A stretch of 64,000 nt of DNA, taken from SB11 sp964584305 (GTDB taxonomy: Bacteria > Bacteroidota > Bacteroidia > UBA8524). Below are positions 1 to 9,700 of the stretch, one piece after another; the stretch's first letter is position 1, and each line of letters opens with the position of its first letter. The stretch is taken from positions 98,229 through 162,228 of the forward strand of contig CAZOZL010000006.1 of NCBI GenBank assembly GCA_964584305.1, written 5' to 3'. A model generated the notes under the pieces. It was not told the origin of the DNA. It worked only from the letters and a program-made list of their open reading frames with translations, and ran no database searches. The position numbers and the translations under genes are program-made.

Positions 1-893
1 AGGTATTTGTTTATTTCACTGCAAATAGTTTCTATCTGCGCTGATTTGGTGCCATACAGCACGCCAATGGTAAATTTAACCCTTCTAAAAGAACTAAGGG
101 TAATATTGTTTAGCGGGTTATTTATCAGTGTTTGATTGGGCAGGGTTACTAAGCTCTTATCTAATGTTCTAATTCTGGTGCTTCTAAACCCTACTTTTTC
201 AATAGTGCCTGTAATATCATTTACGGTAATCAATTCGCCTGCTTTAAATGGCTTATCCATAAAAATGATGAATGATGCCAACAGGTTGGATAGTGTATCT
301 TGCGCTGCTAAAGCAATTGCCAAACCACCCAGTCCCAAGCCCGTAACTACGGCGGCAATGTTCATTTTAAAAACAGCACCCAAAGTGAAAAAGACAGCAA
401 TAATAATTACCCCAAATTTTACTAACTCTCTAAAAAATCCAACCAGCTGGTCGTCAGTAGTGTCTTCTGTTTCTAAGGCTTTATCTGCTAATACTAAGCT
501 TATGTACTCCACCAACCGGAGCAATAGCCAAGTAGTAATACTTACTAAAAATAAATCATAAATAATGGTGATGAAGCCACTTATAGTTAATCCTTTAAAA
601 ATGGAGATATTAACACTGGGCGGTAAATCTATAGGATAAAAAGCGATATAAATGTACACCATCCCGAAAAAGTACTTAATCGGTTTTTTAAACAAACTAT
701 CAAATTCGCTCGTAAATTTGTTGCGAGAAAAGACTTTTAAAGGCTTAAAAAGCAGGTGGATAAGACTTTTTGTAATAATGTTTTTAAAGGCAAACCCTAA
801 AAGCAAAACACCTGCACAAAGCAGGTATTCTCCAACGGTATTGTTTAAAAAAATTATTTTCATCCATTTTTCAAAAGAATCAAATGCTTTCAT
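1..893 (-). CDS. MscS-family mechanosensitive ion channel (3' end outside window)
   Basis: Partial gene: about 297 N-terminal residues are visible and the coding frame runs off the left edge. It is predicted to be an inner-membrane channel that opens under membrane tension and releases solutes in hypo-osmotic shock. Hydrophobic segments lie near residues 20-37, 72-90, 103-130 and 150-168. They are followed by the Gly/Ala-rich pore helix typical of MscS (AAVVTGLGLGGLAIALAAQD, about residues 170-189), then the start of the cytoplasmic beta domain (LITVNDITGTIEKVGFRSTR). The ATG lies one base after the stop codon of the upstream dehydrogenase (TAATATG), which suggests translational coupling. Family assignment is firm; which MscS subtype it is cannot be told without the C-terminus. 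Confidence 0.9.
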   Translation of the reverse strand, partial: MKAFDSFEKWMKIIFLNNTVGEYLLCAGVLLLGFAFKNIITKSLIHLLFKPLKVFSRNKFTSEFDSLFKKPIKYFFGMVYIYIAFYPIDLPPSVNISIFKGLTISGFITIIYDLFLVSITTWLLLRLVEYISLVLADKALETEDTTDDQLVGFFRELVKFGVIIIAVFFTLGAVFKMNIAAVVTGLGLGGLAIALAAQDTLSNLLASFIIFMDKPFKAGELITVNDITGTIEKVGFRSTRIRTLDKSLVTLPNQTLINNPLNNITLSSFRRVKFTIGVLYGTKSAQIETICSEINKY

Positions 894-894
894 A

Positions 895-2145
895 TTATTG
901 GGTTAATTTTATTAATTCAATTTCAAGCCCTTTACCCATCAATCCTGTGGGTTTCGAGCTAAACTGATGGATTTTTGTCATCGCATCATATATTATTTTC
1001 GACGCATCATGAAAAATAGCCTCATCGTTTAGTTGGGCATTTTCGGTCATTAAATACCCAAAGGTGCGTGCCATACCACAGTTTGCAATAAAATCGGGAA
1101 TAACTGCTGTATGTTCATCTGCATATTGTGCAATAGGACCCATAAATATTTCTTTATCGGCAAAAGGCACATTAGCACCACAACTCATTACTTCTAAGCC
1201 CCCGTCAATAAGGTCGTCCATGTTTTTCTTACTAACAAGGCGTGATGCCGCCCCAGGGATGTATATTTCTGCTTTTAGCTTCCATATTTGCTGGTTTACC
1301 TCATCAAAGCTCATCATATTGGGCGCATTAAGCGCATTACCGTTACGGTTTTCAAATAGTTCTTTTATCTCATCAAAAGTAAAGCCTTCTTGTTTTATCA
1401 AGCCCCCTGTACGGTCTATAATTCCTACTATTTTCACCCCATTTTTGGCTAAGTAATAGGCGGCAGCAGCGGCTACATTTCCAAAACCTTGTATTATGGC
1501 TGTTTTATAGTTTAATACGCCTCCGTATAGATGATAAAAATGCCTTACCCCTTCGGCTACTCCCCAGCCTGTAATCATATCAGATACGGTATATTGTTTG
1601 GTAATATCAGGGCTAAAACGTTTATCGTCCAACACTTTAGTTACTCCATTTACCAAGTTATCTATACGGCGTTTTTGCTCAACAGGGTCAGTAATTTTAA
1701 GGTGGCTTTTTACTACACAGGCTTGTGGGTGGGGTACGCCATTGGCTTTGGTAATAGGGATAACCTCGTGTATTTCATCAACATTTAAGTCTCCGCCAGT
1801 GCCATAATATTGGTTTAATAGCGGAGCAACGGCTTTGTACCAACGCTCTAACACTCCGCGTTTGCGGGGGTCGCGAGGGTCAAAGTTAATACCTGATTTT
1901 GCACCTCCAATAGGTGGCCCAGATACCGAAAATTTAACCTCCATTGTTTTAGCAAGAGATTCTACTTCATACCTATCCAGCCCAATACGCATACGTGTGC
2001 CTCCACCTGATGCGCCACCCCGTAGCGAGTTGATAACTACCCAGCCTTCGGCTTCGGTTTCACTATCTTTCCATTCAAAAACTATTTCAGGTTGTTTATT
2101 TTGAAATTTATCTAAAAGCGTTTTTAATGATTCGTTATAGAGCAT
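895..2145 (-). CDS. Glu/Leu/Phe/Val-type amino acid dehydrogenase
   Basis: 416 residues. It should catalyse reversible NAD(P)-dependent oxidative deamination of an amino acid to its 2-oxo acid. The N-terminal dimerisation/substrate domain holds the family signature PPIGGAKSG at residues 77-85, with the likely catalytic Lys83 and substrate-binding Lys71, and the GTGGDLNVDE segment near 115-124. The C-terminal Rossmann domain starts with GFGNVAAAAA. The sequence alone does not say whether glutamate, leucine or another branched or aromatic amino acid is preferred, so no symbol is given. It is the first gene of a two-gene unit with the MscS channel; the preceding anmK ends 32 bases upstream on the same strand and may be co-transcribed. 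Confidence 0.9.
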   Translation of the reverse strand: MLYNESLKTLLDKFQNKQPEIVFEWKDSETEAEGWVVINSLRGGASGGGTRMRIGLDRYEVESLAKTMEVKFSVSGPPIGGAKSGINFDPRDPRKRGVLERWYKAVAPLLNQYYGTGGDLNVDEIHEVIPITKANGVPHPQACVVKSHLKITDPVEQKRRIDNLVNGVTKVLDDKRFSPDITKQYTVSDMITGWGVAEGVRHFYHLYGGVLNYKTAIIQGFGNVAAAAAYYLAKNGVKIVGIIDRTGGLIKQEGFTFDEIKELFENRNGNALNAPNMMSFDEVNQQIWKLKAEIYIPGAASRLVSKKNMDDLIDGGLEVMSCGANVPFADKEIFMGPIAQYADEHTAVIPDFIANCGMARTFGYLMTENAQLNDEAIFHDASKIIYDAMTKIHQFSSKPTGLMGKGLEIELIKLTQ

Positions 2146-2177
2146 ACTCGTACAATTTTGTTTTTTTAGTTAATCCG

Positions 2178-3272
2178 TTAATTTAATGTTGAGAAATCGC
2201 CAAAAATTGCGCCCCCTATATTATCTTTTGATGCTCCAGTAGCACTTGCTAAAACATTGTTTTGATTTTTAATTCTTAACACTCCTAAAAGCGCAAAAAC
2301 CATCGCTTCTTTATATTCAATAAGGTTTTTATCTTCGGGTATTATAAACTCTGCATCAGTGTGTGTTTGTAATAGTTCTATTAGTGTACCGTTATATGCA
2401 CCTCCACCAGTAACTAATACTTTAAAACCTTCGGGCTGGTTATTGGTAATTTTGTCTATTGTTTTTGCTACTTGCCCTGCAATATGGTCGGCGAGGGTTT
2501 TCATCAAGTCTTCTTGCTTGTTTTGTTTTTCTACTTCACGCACAATAGGCCAAAACACACTGTTAATCCACTCACGAGCTAAAGATTTTGGACCTTCTTT
2601 GCTATAATAGGCAATATTGTTTAAGTCTTTTAATAAATCGTAGTTTATCCCTCCCGTTAGGGCTATTTCTCCATTGGCATCATAGTCTTTTCCCAAATTA
2701 CGAGCAATACGGTTCAAAATTATATTCCCAGGGCAAATATCAAAGGCTTCCAGTTTGCCATTGTGCTGGGTAGATATATTGCAAAAGCCACCCATATTAA
2801 GAAAGGCATCATACCCGCTAAACAGCAACTCATCGCCAATGGGTACTAAAGGTGCGCCTTGTCCGCCCAAAGCCACATCAACGGTTCTAAAATCACAGGT
2901 TACAGGCAACCCAGTTACAGCGTGTATTGCTGCACCGCTTCCTACTTGGGCGGTAATATTGCCATCAGGCTGGTGAAAAACAGTATGCCCGTGCGAGCTA
3001 ATTAAATCTACTTCGGCATTGTGCTTGGCTATAAAATCTTTGGCAAGTGTGCCTAAGTAATGTCCATAAAAAGTGTCTGTTTTCACATATACCAGTGGGG
3101 TTTGCTTGCGTAGTTGCGATAGTCTAATTCTCCATTTAGAATCGTAGGGGGTAGTTTCGGCAGCTAAAATTTTGTAACTCCACTTGCCTGCTTCTTCACT
3201 AATTTCACAAAGGGCTAAATCAATTCCGTCCATAGACGTACCCGACATAATTCCAAGAACATTGTATTTCAT
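2178..3272 (-). CDS. anmK: Anhydro-N-acetylmuramic acid kinase
   Basis: 364 residues, the usual size for AnmK. The enzyme hydrolyses and phosphorylates 1,6-anhydro-N-acetylmuramic acid to MurNAc-6-phosphate in cytoplasmic recycling of cell-wall fragments. The N-terminal ATP-binding motif MSGTSMDGID (residues 9-18) is diagnostic. The segment AFDICPGN matches the family FDTGPGN block, which I take to hold the catalytic Asp. A Gly-rich nucleotide-binding segment (VTGGGAYNG) lies near residues 288-296. A NagZ-like hydrolase that could make its substrate is encoded at 59592-62516. The ATG is preceded by a 435-bp intergenic stretch, so it probably has its own promoter. Confidence 0.95.
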   Translation of the reverse strand: MKYNVLGIMSGTSMDGIDLALCEISEEAGKWSYKILAAETTPYDSKWRIRLSQLRKQTPLVYVKTDTFYGHYLGTLAKDFIAKHNAEVDLISSHGHTVFHQPDGNITAQVGSGAAIHAVTGLPVTCDFRTVDVALGGQGAPLVPIGDELLFSGYDAFLNMGGFCNISTQHNGKLEAFDICPGNIILNRIARNLGKDYDANGEIALTGGINYDLLKDLNNIAYYSKEGPKSLAREWINSVFWPIVREVEKQNKQEDLMKTLADHIAGQVAKTIDKITNNQPEGFKVLVTGGGAYNGTLIELLQTHTDAEFIIPEDKNLIEYKEAMVFALLGVLRIKNQNNVLASATGASKDNIGGAIFGDFSTLN

Positions 3273-3315
3273 AATCTTATATATTTATTTCTCACTATTT
3301 TTTTACGACAGGATA

Positions 3316-3345
3316 GTTGTTGGTATTTGCTATATACCAAGCAAC
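3316..3345. promoter_or_regulatory. Imperfect inverted repeat upstream of anmK
   Basis: Arms GTTG-TTGGTAT (3316-3326) and ATACCAA-G-CAAC (3334-3345) pair over 11 bp with one bulged base and a 7-base spacer. It lies 44-73 bases upstream of the anmK ATG, where an operator or a 5' leader hairpin would be expected. No regulator is suggested by the sequence. Confidence 0.3.
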
Positions 3346-3420
3346 AAACAAAGCCTAATACAGGGTAGGTAGTATTAATCTTTAGGTGTGCGAATTTATG
3401 AAAGTTTGCTCAAAAATGTA

Positions 3421-3446
3421 AGCTATAAAAAGAGGTTTTTATAGCT
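3421..3446. terminator. Candidate AT-rich stem-loop downstream of sprA
   Basis: AGCTATAAAAA (3421-3431) pairs with TTTTTATAGCT (3436-3446) around a four-base loop, an 11-bp perfect stem. It is about 260 bases beyond the sprA stop, between two genes read in the same direction. It could end the sprA transcript, but the stem is AT-rich and there is no separate U-tract. Confidence 0.35.
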
Positions 3447-3707
3447 TGATAGTCTTATCACCCGTACTGCATTATTTGGCGAATGTTATTGCCTGTCTTT
3501 TCCCTCATAACCGCACCCTATTTAACGATCAGGTACAATTACCAAAAGCCCCTCTAAAAGCGAAGAGGAACACTTTACCCACAAAGTTAACGTGATTAGT
3601 TTTGTTTAGGGTAGATAACATAGCCCGTACAGCTGTTCCCCTTCATACGTAGGATAGTGCACATAGGACGGAAATAGGGAGTGAAACGCTATAAAAGACA
3701 CCTCACA

Positions 3708-6700
3708 CTATTGTAAGGTATATCGTAGCGATAGCCCACCTTGTGTAATGGCGGTAGGGAAGGCATTGGATGTAGCGGGAGTAGATACACGCCTATCGTA
3801 AAAAAACCGTAAATTAAGTTTCTCGTTCAGCATATAATCAATTTGTGGTTTAATAGATAAAATACGCTGCCCTTGCGTGGGGTTACTTTGTAAGTTTTGC
3901 ACGTTTCGGGTTATTGTAACTACATCACGAATAGAAAAATCGAACCTTATATTTAAATCGTTTTTCAAATAGGGTTTTCGTCCTCTAATTTTAAAGGGCA
4001 AGTATATTTCTTTTCCTCTATATCCTATACCAATAATAAATTCGGAGTTTCGTGTTTCTATTAATGTATAGTTGGCTAAGGATAGCGCAATATTTCGTGT
4101 TGATTTATACTCTACATTAGTAGTAAAATTATTAACGAAATTAATATCAATACGGATAAGCGGATTGAAACTCTCATTTATAGTAACGGAGCGAATTTCG
4201 TATTGCGGGTCGAAGTTATCATCCAACGGATTAATGCTATCAGAACTACTTAAAATAGTCTTATACTGTGGCATATTATAGGTAGCACTATAAAACGATG
4301 AAAGAGTGATGCTACTGGCAATTTTTTTAATTTGTTTTATCCTGCTTAATCCATTGTAGTTTATCCTAATAGAGGGGAAAGGAATACGAGGAAAAAGACC
4401 TAAACTTTGGTCTTGTGCATTTGTGCCAGTATAAGCCGAAAGGAATGACGAAATAAGTACTCCTTGGTTTTTATCAGTATATCCATTGGGGAAACCACTT
4501 TGCGCCGCCCCTACTGAGCGTGGGTCTTCTGCTGATATACGTTGAGCTACAACAAAACGATTATTAAGAAATTGCTGAAACGTTTTTTCGTTTGAGCTTA
4601 CTTCTTTACCCCTTAAAGCTGTGCGCAGGGTAGAAACTCCTATTTGGAAACTGCCCGTTTCTTGGAAACCAAAATCTCTAAAACCTTGTTCAGTCTCATC
4701 AAACCTAAATACACTTTGTGTGTTTTGTGTATGGTTTCTTACAAAACGCAACTCTACTCTAAAATCTTTAAACGGTTCTAAAGTAGCACTGGCACTAAAA
4801 TCCTGTCGGCTGGTTTGTGCAAAAAAAGTGTTTTGCAGGGTATCCGTAGTTAAAAAACCTTCCCTTGCCAGGCGGTAGCGTATGTTTGGGTCTTGTGCGC
4901 CAAATACAAAATCCCAACCGGGGGCATTTCTATCAACATCGTTGCCCAAGTATAGCGGGGTATGCCTAAAACCAGGCAGCGTTGTTCCATTGGTTTGGGT
5001 AACCGTAAACGATGCGTTTTTAACCATCATTACCGTTTTTGCCAGTGTAATTCCAAAGCCACTTGCTTCTCGTTTTTTCTTTTTCTTCTTCTTGCGCTTA
5101 TTGCCTTTGCCGTCGTCCTCTTCTTCCTCTTGCTTTTGCCTTCTTGGTTTTGGGCGATTTCTGTTTTGGTTTATTTTGCGCAGTGCTGGTATTTTATTGT
5201 ACAGGTTAAGCATATTAAACTGCCCCGTGTACGATAGGTTTTGTGAGTTTTGTATGGTGTTTCCTAAACTTCTTATTGCTGGTGGTGCAGTAACCCAGCC
5301 ATAGTTGGCAGAGTATCGTGCGCTGGCAGTAACCCAGTCTAACAGGGGTATTTTGTTAAGCGGCAGGGTATAGGTTACGTTTGTTATTTGCGTGTAGTTG
5401 GTGGTTCGTCCAAGGTTTATAAAGTTGTTTCGTATGGTATCTATTTTTGTGGGATCTTCGTTTCTATCAATTTTTCCAATGGGTTCATCAATACGGGCAT
5501 TTGAAGTTGCTTGATAGTCTATTTTTAAACTTTTGGTTAAATCCCAGCGCAAGTCATATACCCTGTTCATAGTAAAGTTTTTATCGTATAAAATAGGAAC
5601 TATGGTAAAAGGGTCATCGTTGTTTCTATTGATTAATCTTGAATAGTATCTGTTTACATCAGCCCTCACTGACAGGCTTTGTGGATACGGCGTGAAGTTA
5701 AAATCGCGTACTAAACGTAACCATTTTTTTGGTTTAACAATTTTTTTGAAAGGTTGAATGTTTTTTGCCCCCGTTGCAAAAGTGTATTGCCCGCTTCCTC
5801 GCCATGTGCGTTGAAGGTTAGCAGAAATACGCTGGTTGCGTTTAAAAACCTCTTGAAACGAGTAGCTAAAATTAAAGTTTTCTATATCCCATAGTCTCGG
5901 TTTTCCGCCGCCCGTTCTATTTTTACGGATATTACTAAAATTGAAACTGCGCCTTGAGGTATAATCTTCGGCAGCAGTGAGAATTTTTTGTCTTTCTTCT
6001 TCACTTTGTGCTGCTTTAACGGTGGTTTCTAATAATATATCAGGGTTTAGGGGATTATATTTTGGGCGGATAAATTGCTCGCCTCTTTGCAAAAAGAAGG
6101 GGATAGTTAAACCCCACTTTGCAGGAAAGAATTTACCTAACTCTAACGAGGTTTGTATATCGTACAGCATTATCTCGTTTAGGTTACGGTCGTTAAGTTT
6201 CTTATCAATACCTCCCCAACCGATAGACTGATAGTTTCCTGAAATTGAGAAAGTGCCTATATCAGCAAGTTTGGTTACCAATCGGGCAGTGGCAGCTTCG
6301 CCCCCTTGGTTATTAAACTCAACCACCCGTAGTTCATTAAACCAAATTTCGCCACATTTGGGCAAACCATCATCGGTGGCAGGATTATCCTGCTTCAATG
6401 GGTTTTTTACCCCTAACATTATTACCCTAACATTGCTCATATCGGGTAGCCCTTTTAGGGTAATCCTTTTCCCATCGCCCAAATCATATACAAACTCATC
6501 AACCAATGATGCTCCCGCATTTGAGCGCAATTGTTTTGCTAAATAAAAATCTTCAAGCAGTACATTTAACTCATTTTCGGTAGGCCACACTTGGTTTTCT
6601 TCTCGGCTGTTATCAGGGGTTACTAAAAGTGGAAGTTCATACTCGTAGTAGTTGTTTTCTAAATCAGTACCCATACGGATAAATGCCTTTAAATCGCCAT

Positions 6701-9700
6701 TTCTAAGCCCTTTTGTTTCTCCTTCAGCGTGCATAAACATACGAATACGTTTGTAATTACGAAAATCGAAACGGGTGGTTTTAAATACCCCACGGGCATC
6801 ACCATCTTGCAAATTACACACCCTTACCGAAAGTGATTGTTCGTTTTGCTGTACATTGTTGGGGGTGGTTACATTCAACTCTCTAAAAAAGCCTGGGGGT
6901 AGTACATAGTTTATAGGTACACGGGTACCGTTTTCCTCTATATTTACTGTTGATACAGAAAATGCTGTTGGGTCTCCTGGTGCTCCTGGTACAGAAGGCA
7001 CAGCAACGGATAGTGGCTTGGTATAACGCCTCCAGTCAGCACGCACTAATTGCATTTGAGCAAAACGTAGTACTACGGGCTGGTCAAAACCTTTTACGAA
7101 AAGGCGAGCAAAACGTATAGACCTGAAATCGCTAATCCCTCCTATTCTTTTTGACCAAGAGTTTACGGGGATACGCAATTGATACCAAACAATGTTTTCA
7201 AACGTGCCATCTTCTAACTTTACTGACACCGAAGCACTGTCCGTAACATAGTTTTGACCTACTACTAATGATGTGGGAGTTAAATCTATTTTATATTGGT
7301 AGTACTGCTCGGTAATATTTAAACTAAAATCACGGTTAATATCCTCATCGTCAGGAAAATTAGTTCTTGTTATTGGATAACCGTCAGGCTGTACGGTGGC
7401 TAATTGTGAGTTGCCTTCCTGCCCGTTTATTTGTTGGTAGCGTTTTAGCGTTCCTGCACCCTGTGCATCAAAATTGCCGCTACTGTGAAACAGGTAATTA
7501 TCGGCAGAAGGGTCGTTTAGTGCATTTTGATATGCCGCAGAGGCAGTGCCAAATGTGGTGGCTATGCTATCTAAATACTTTTTGTGGTGGATGCGCTCAT
7601 TCTCATCATTAAAACCATCCAAACCCACATCTTGTGCCCTCCTTGCATCAGGGTTGGCATCAAAAGCGTTGTTTAGTGCAGGTGCATTGGGTACTTGCGC
7701 CCAAGCAGTAACATCTACTAAAGGATCTACGGTGGCGGGTGTTGGTAGTCCATTCTCAAAACTTTTTCGGGTATCTCTAAGTACGTCCTCAGAAACAGAG
7801 CCTAAGTTTAAGTATAAAGCACCGCCTGTGGTATTATTGGCATTAAACTGCCCGTCTTGTATTGTTCCGTTGGGTCCCGTTATAAAAGGATCCATCACCC
7901 ATATTTCTAAATAGTCAATATTAGCTGCCTCAAAATCGTTTTGGTTTATACGGCGCATAATACCGCCCCAACTTTGTTTCGGGTCTTTTAATTCGCCATC
8001 GGTATTTAAACCATCAACGGTGTAGTTATACTGCCCTCGCTGGTTGGGGTAATAAGCTAAGTCAAAAGTGGGTAAATTTTGTGGGATACCTTGTTGCACT
8101 TGGCGGTTTTGAAATACTTCGCTTTGCAATACCTCACGGGTATAGTGGTTGGATAGTGCAGTAGGGTTATTAATTAAGTTAGGAGGGGTTGGAGGGCTAC
8201 TGCTTTGCTGGTTACGAAAAAATATAGGGTCTAATGAATACCATGCTAATCGTGCGCGATTATATCCAAAGCCCAACTCATCCGCTGTGTTTTGTGTTTC
8301 AGGAAATAAATCGGGCTGCCCCTCTGGCGTACTTGCCAAAAACCAGCCTGTGCCTAAGCGCAAGTCAAAAGGCGTTTCACTTGCTTCAAAGTCATCAATA
8401 AAGGCAGTGCCACGCTCGCCAATAGTTTTTGGGTTTTGCGGGAAAAGTTTTGCCCCCTCGAAACTAAACTGAATGTTTGAAGGCTCTTTTGTACTAATAA
8501 ATGGTAAACGGTCTAACAGCCTTGTTAAACCTCTTGATTCTCTACGAATAGAACCGTCTATACCCACCACGGTGTTTAGTAAAGGCTCTTCGCCTATATT
8601 TACTTTAGGTGTTATAGGACGCTCGTACAGGTGCATTATTGTACCCCCAATTATAAAATCTTTATCTACTTTATAGTCGAAACGCCCACCCACCAAAGTC
8701 TTTTGTTGTATGCTAAACAGGTTATTGTTTTCTGATGTAACTTTTATTACCGCACCCGAATTTAGGATACCTGAATTAAGAATTTTAACCCTACCAATGG
8801 TATAATCTACTATATAGTCCGTTCCTTCATTAAGCAATGTTCCATTGGCAGTAACCCTTACCGAGCCTTGCGGAATATTGATACCGTTAAGTGAAATTTC
8901 GGAATTAGACGAGCCTTGATAACTTCCCCGTAAAAAGAATTTATTTTTCAGCACTTCTTGTTGTGCCAGCCACTTTGTAGAGTCGTACAAGGCATCGTAG
9001 GCATAATAATCCGCATTTCGAGGGTCGTTAAATTTTGAGCGCAAAAAACTTCCAAAAGGCTCTCGAACGGGAAAAATAATTCTGCCGTTTGATGTATTTA
9101 TGGTAAGCCCTTCAATAAAATCAAAAACCCCATCAGGAGTGGGTTCACCTTGCGAATTTATTTTATCAAGATTAAGAACAGATATAAGGGGAATACCTAT
9201 AAAATTAGGTTCATCTTTTGCGGGGATATAATTTAAATCAGCTCCCGTAGGATCATCCGCATAAATTACATTAAGTTTAAATTGGTCTTTTTGTACACTA
9301 AACGAGCCTAATGAGTATATGTTCTTCATCATTAAGTTCCAAATGGGTAACGTAGTGGTAATGGTAGCCCCTTTTAGCATTTTCAAGAATAAAGCACTGG
9401 GCTGGTTGGGGTCTATTGAGGATACCTCTCTGGTAAATTCACCCACTTTAAAAACCCGTCCGTTTAATACATATTCATAAGCGACGGCTAAAATTTCATC
9501 GTTGTTTAGTGCTTGATTAAGCGATATATACCCTAAGCGGGGATTTAGTGTAAACTCATTAGTATTTAACTGGCGGGCATTGTTAAGCAACTGAAAATCT
9601 TGAATTGGGTCATACCCTTGATCACGCAGAAACTTTACTGCTTTGTTTGATTGGCGAACATCGTCTTGAAACTGAAATGTTTGGTATAATGTGTTTGAGC

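Larger units (their letters stand above)
3273..3707. other. Intergenic region between sprA and anmK
   Basis: 435 bases with no convincing gene. It holds an imperfect inverted repeat near the anmK start (3316-3345), an 11-bp AT-rich stem-loop (3421-3446), and on the minus strand a TAACTTTG box (3582-3589) that fits the Bacteroidota -7 element but has no clear -33 TTTG partner. A small hairpin, CCTCT...AGAGG, lies at 3551-3568. I see no tRNA or known riboswitch. Confidence 0.5.

Noticed and set aside
4882..5304. 140-codon plus-strand open frame with a Phe-rich run
   Set aside because: It is the reverse of the Lys-rich insert of sprA (AAA/AAG read backwards as TTT/CTT).
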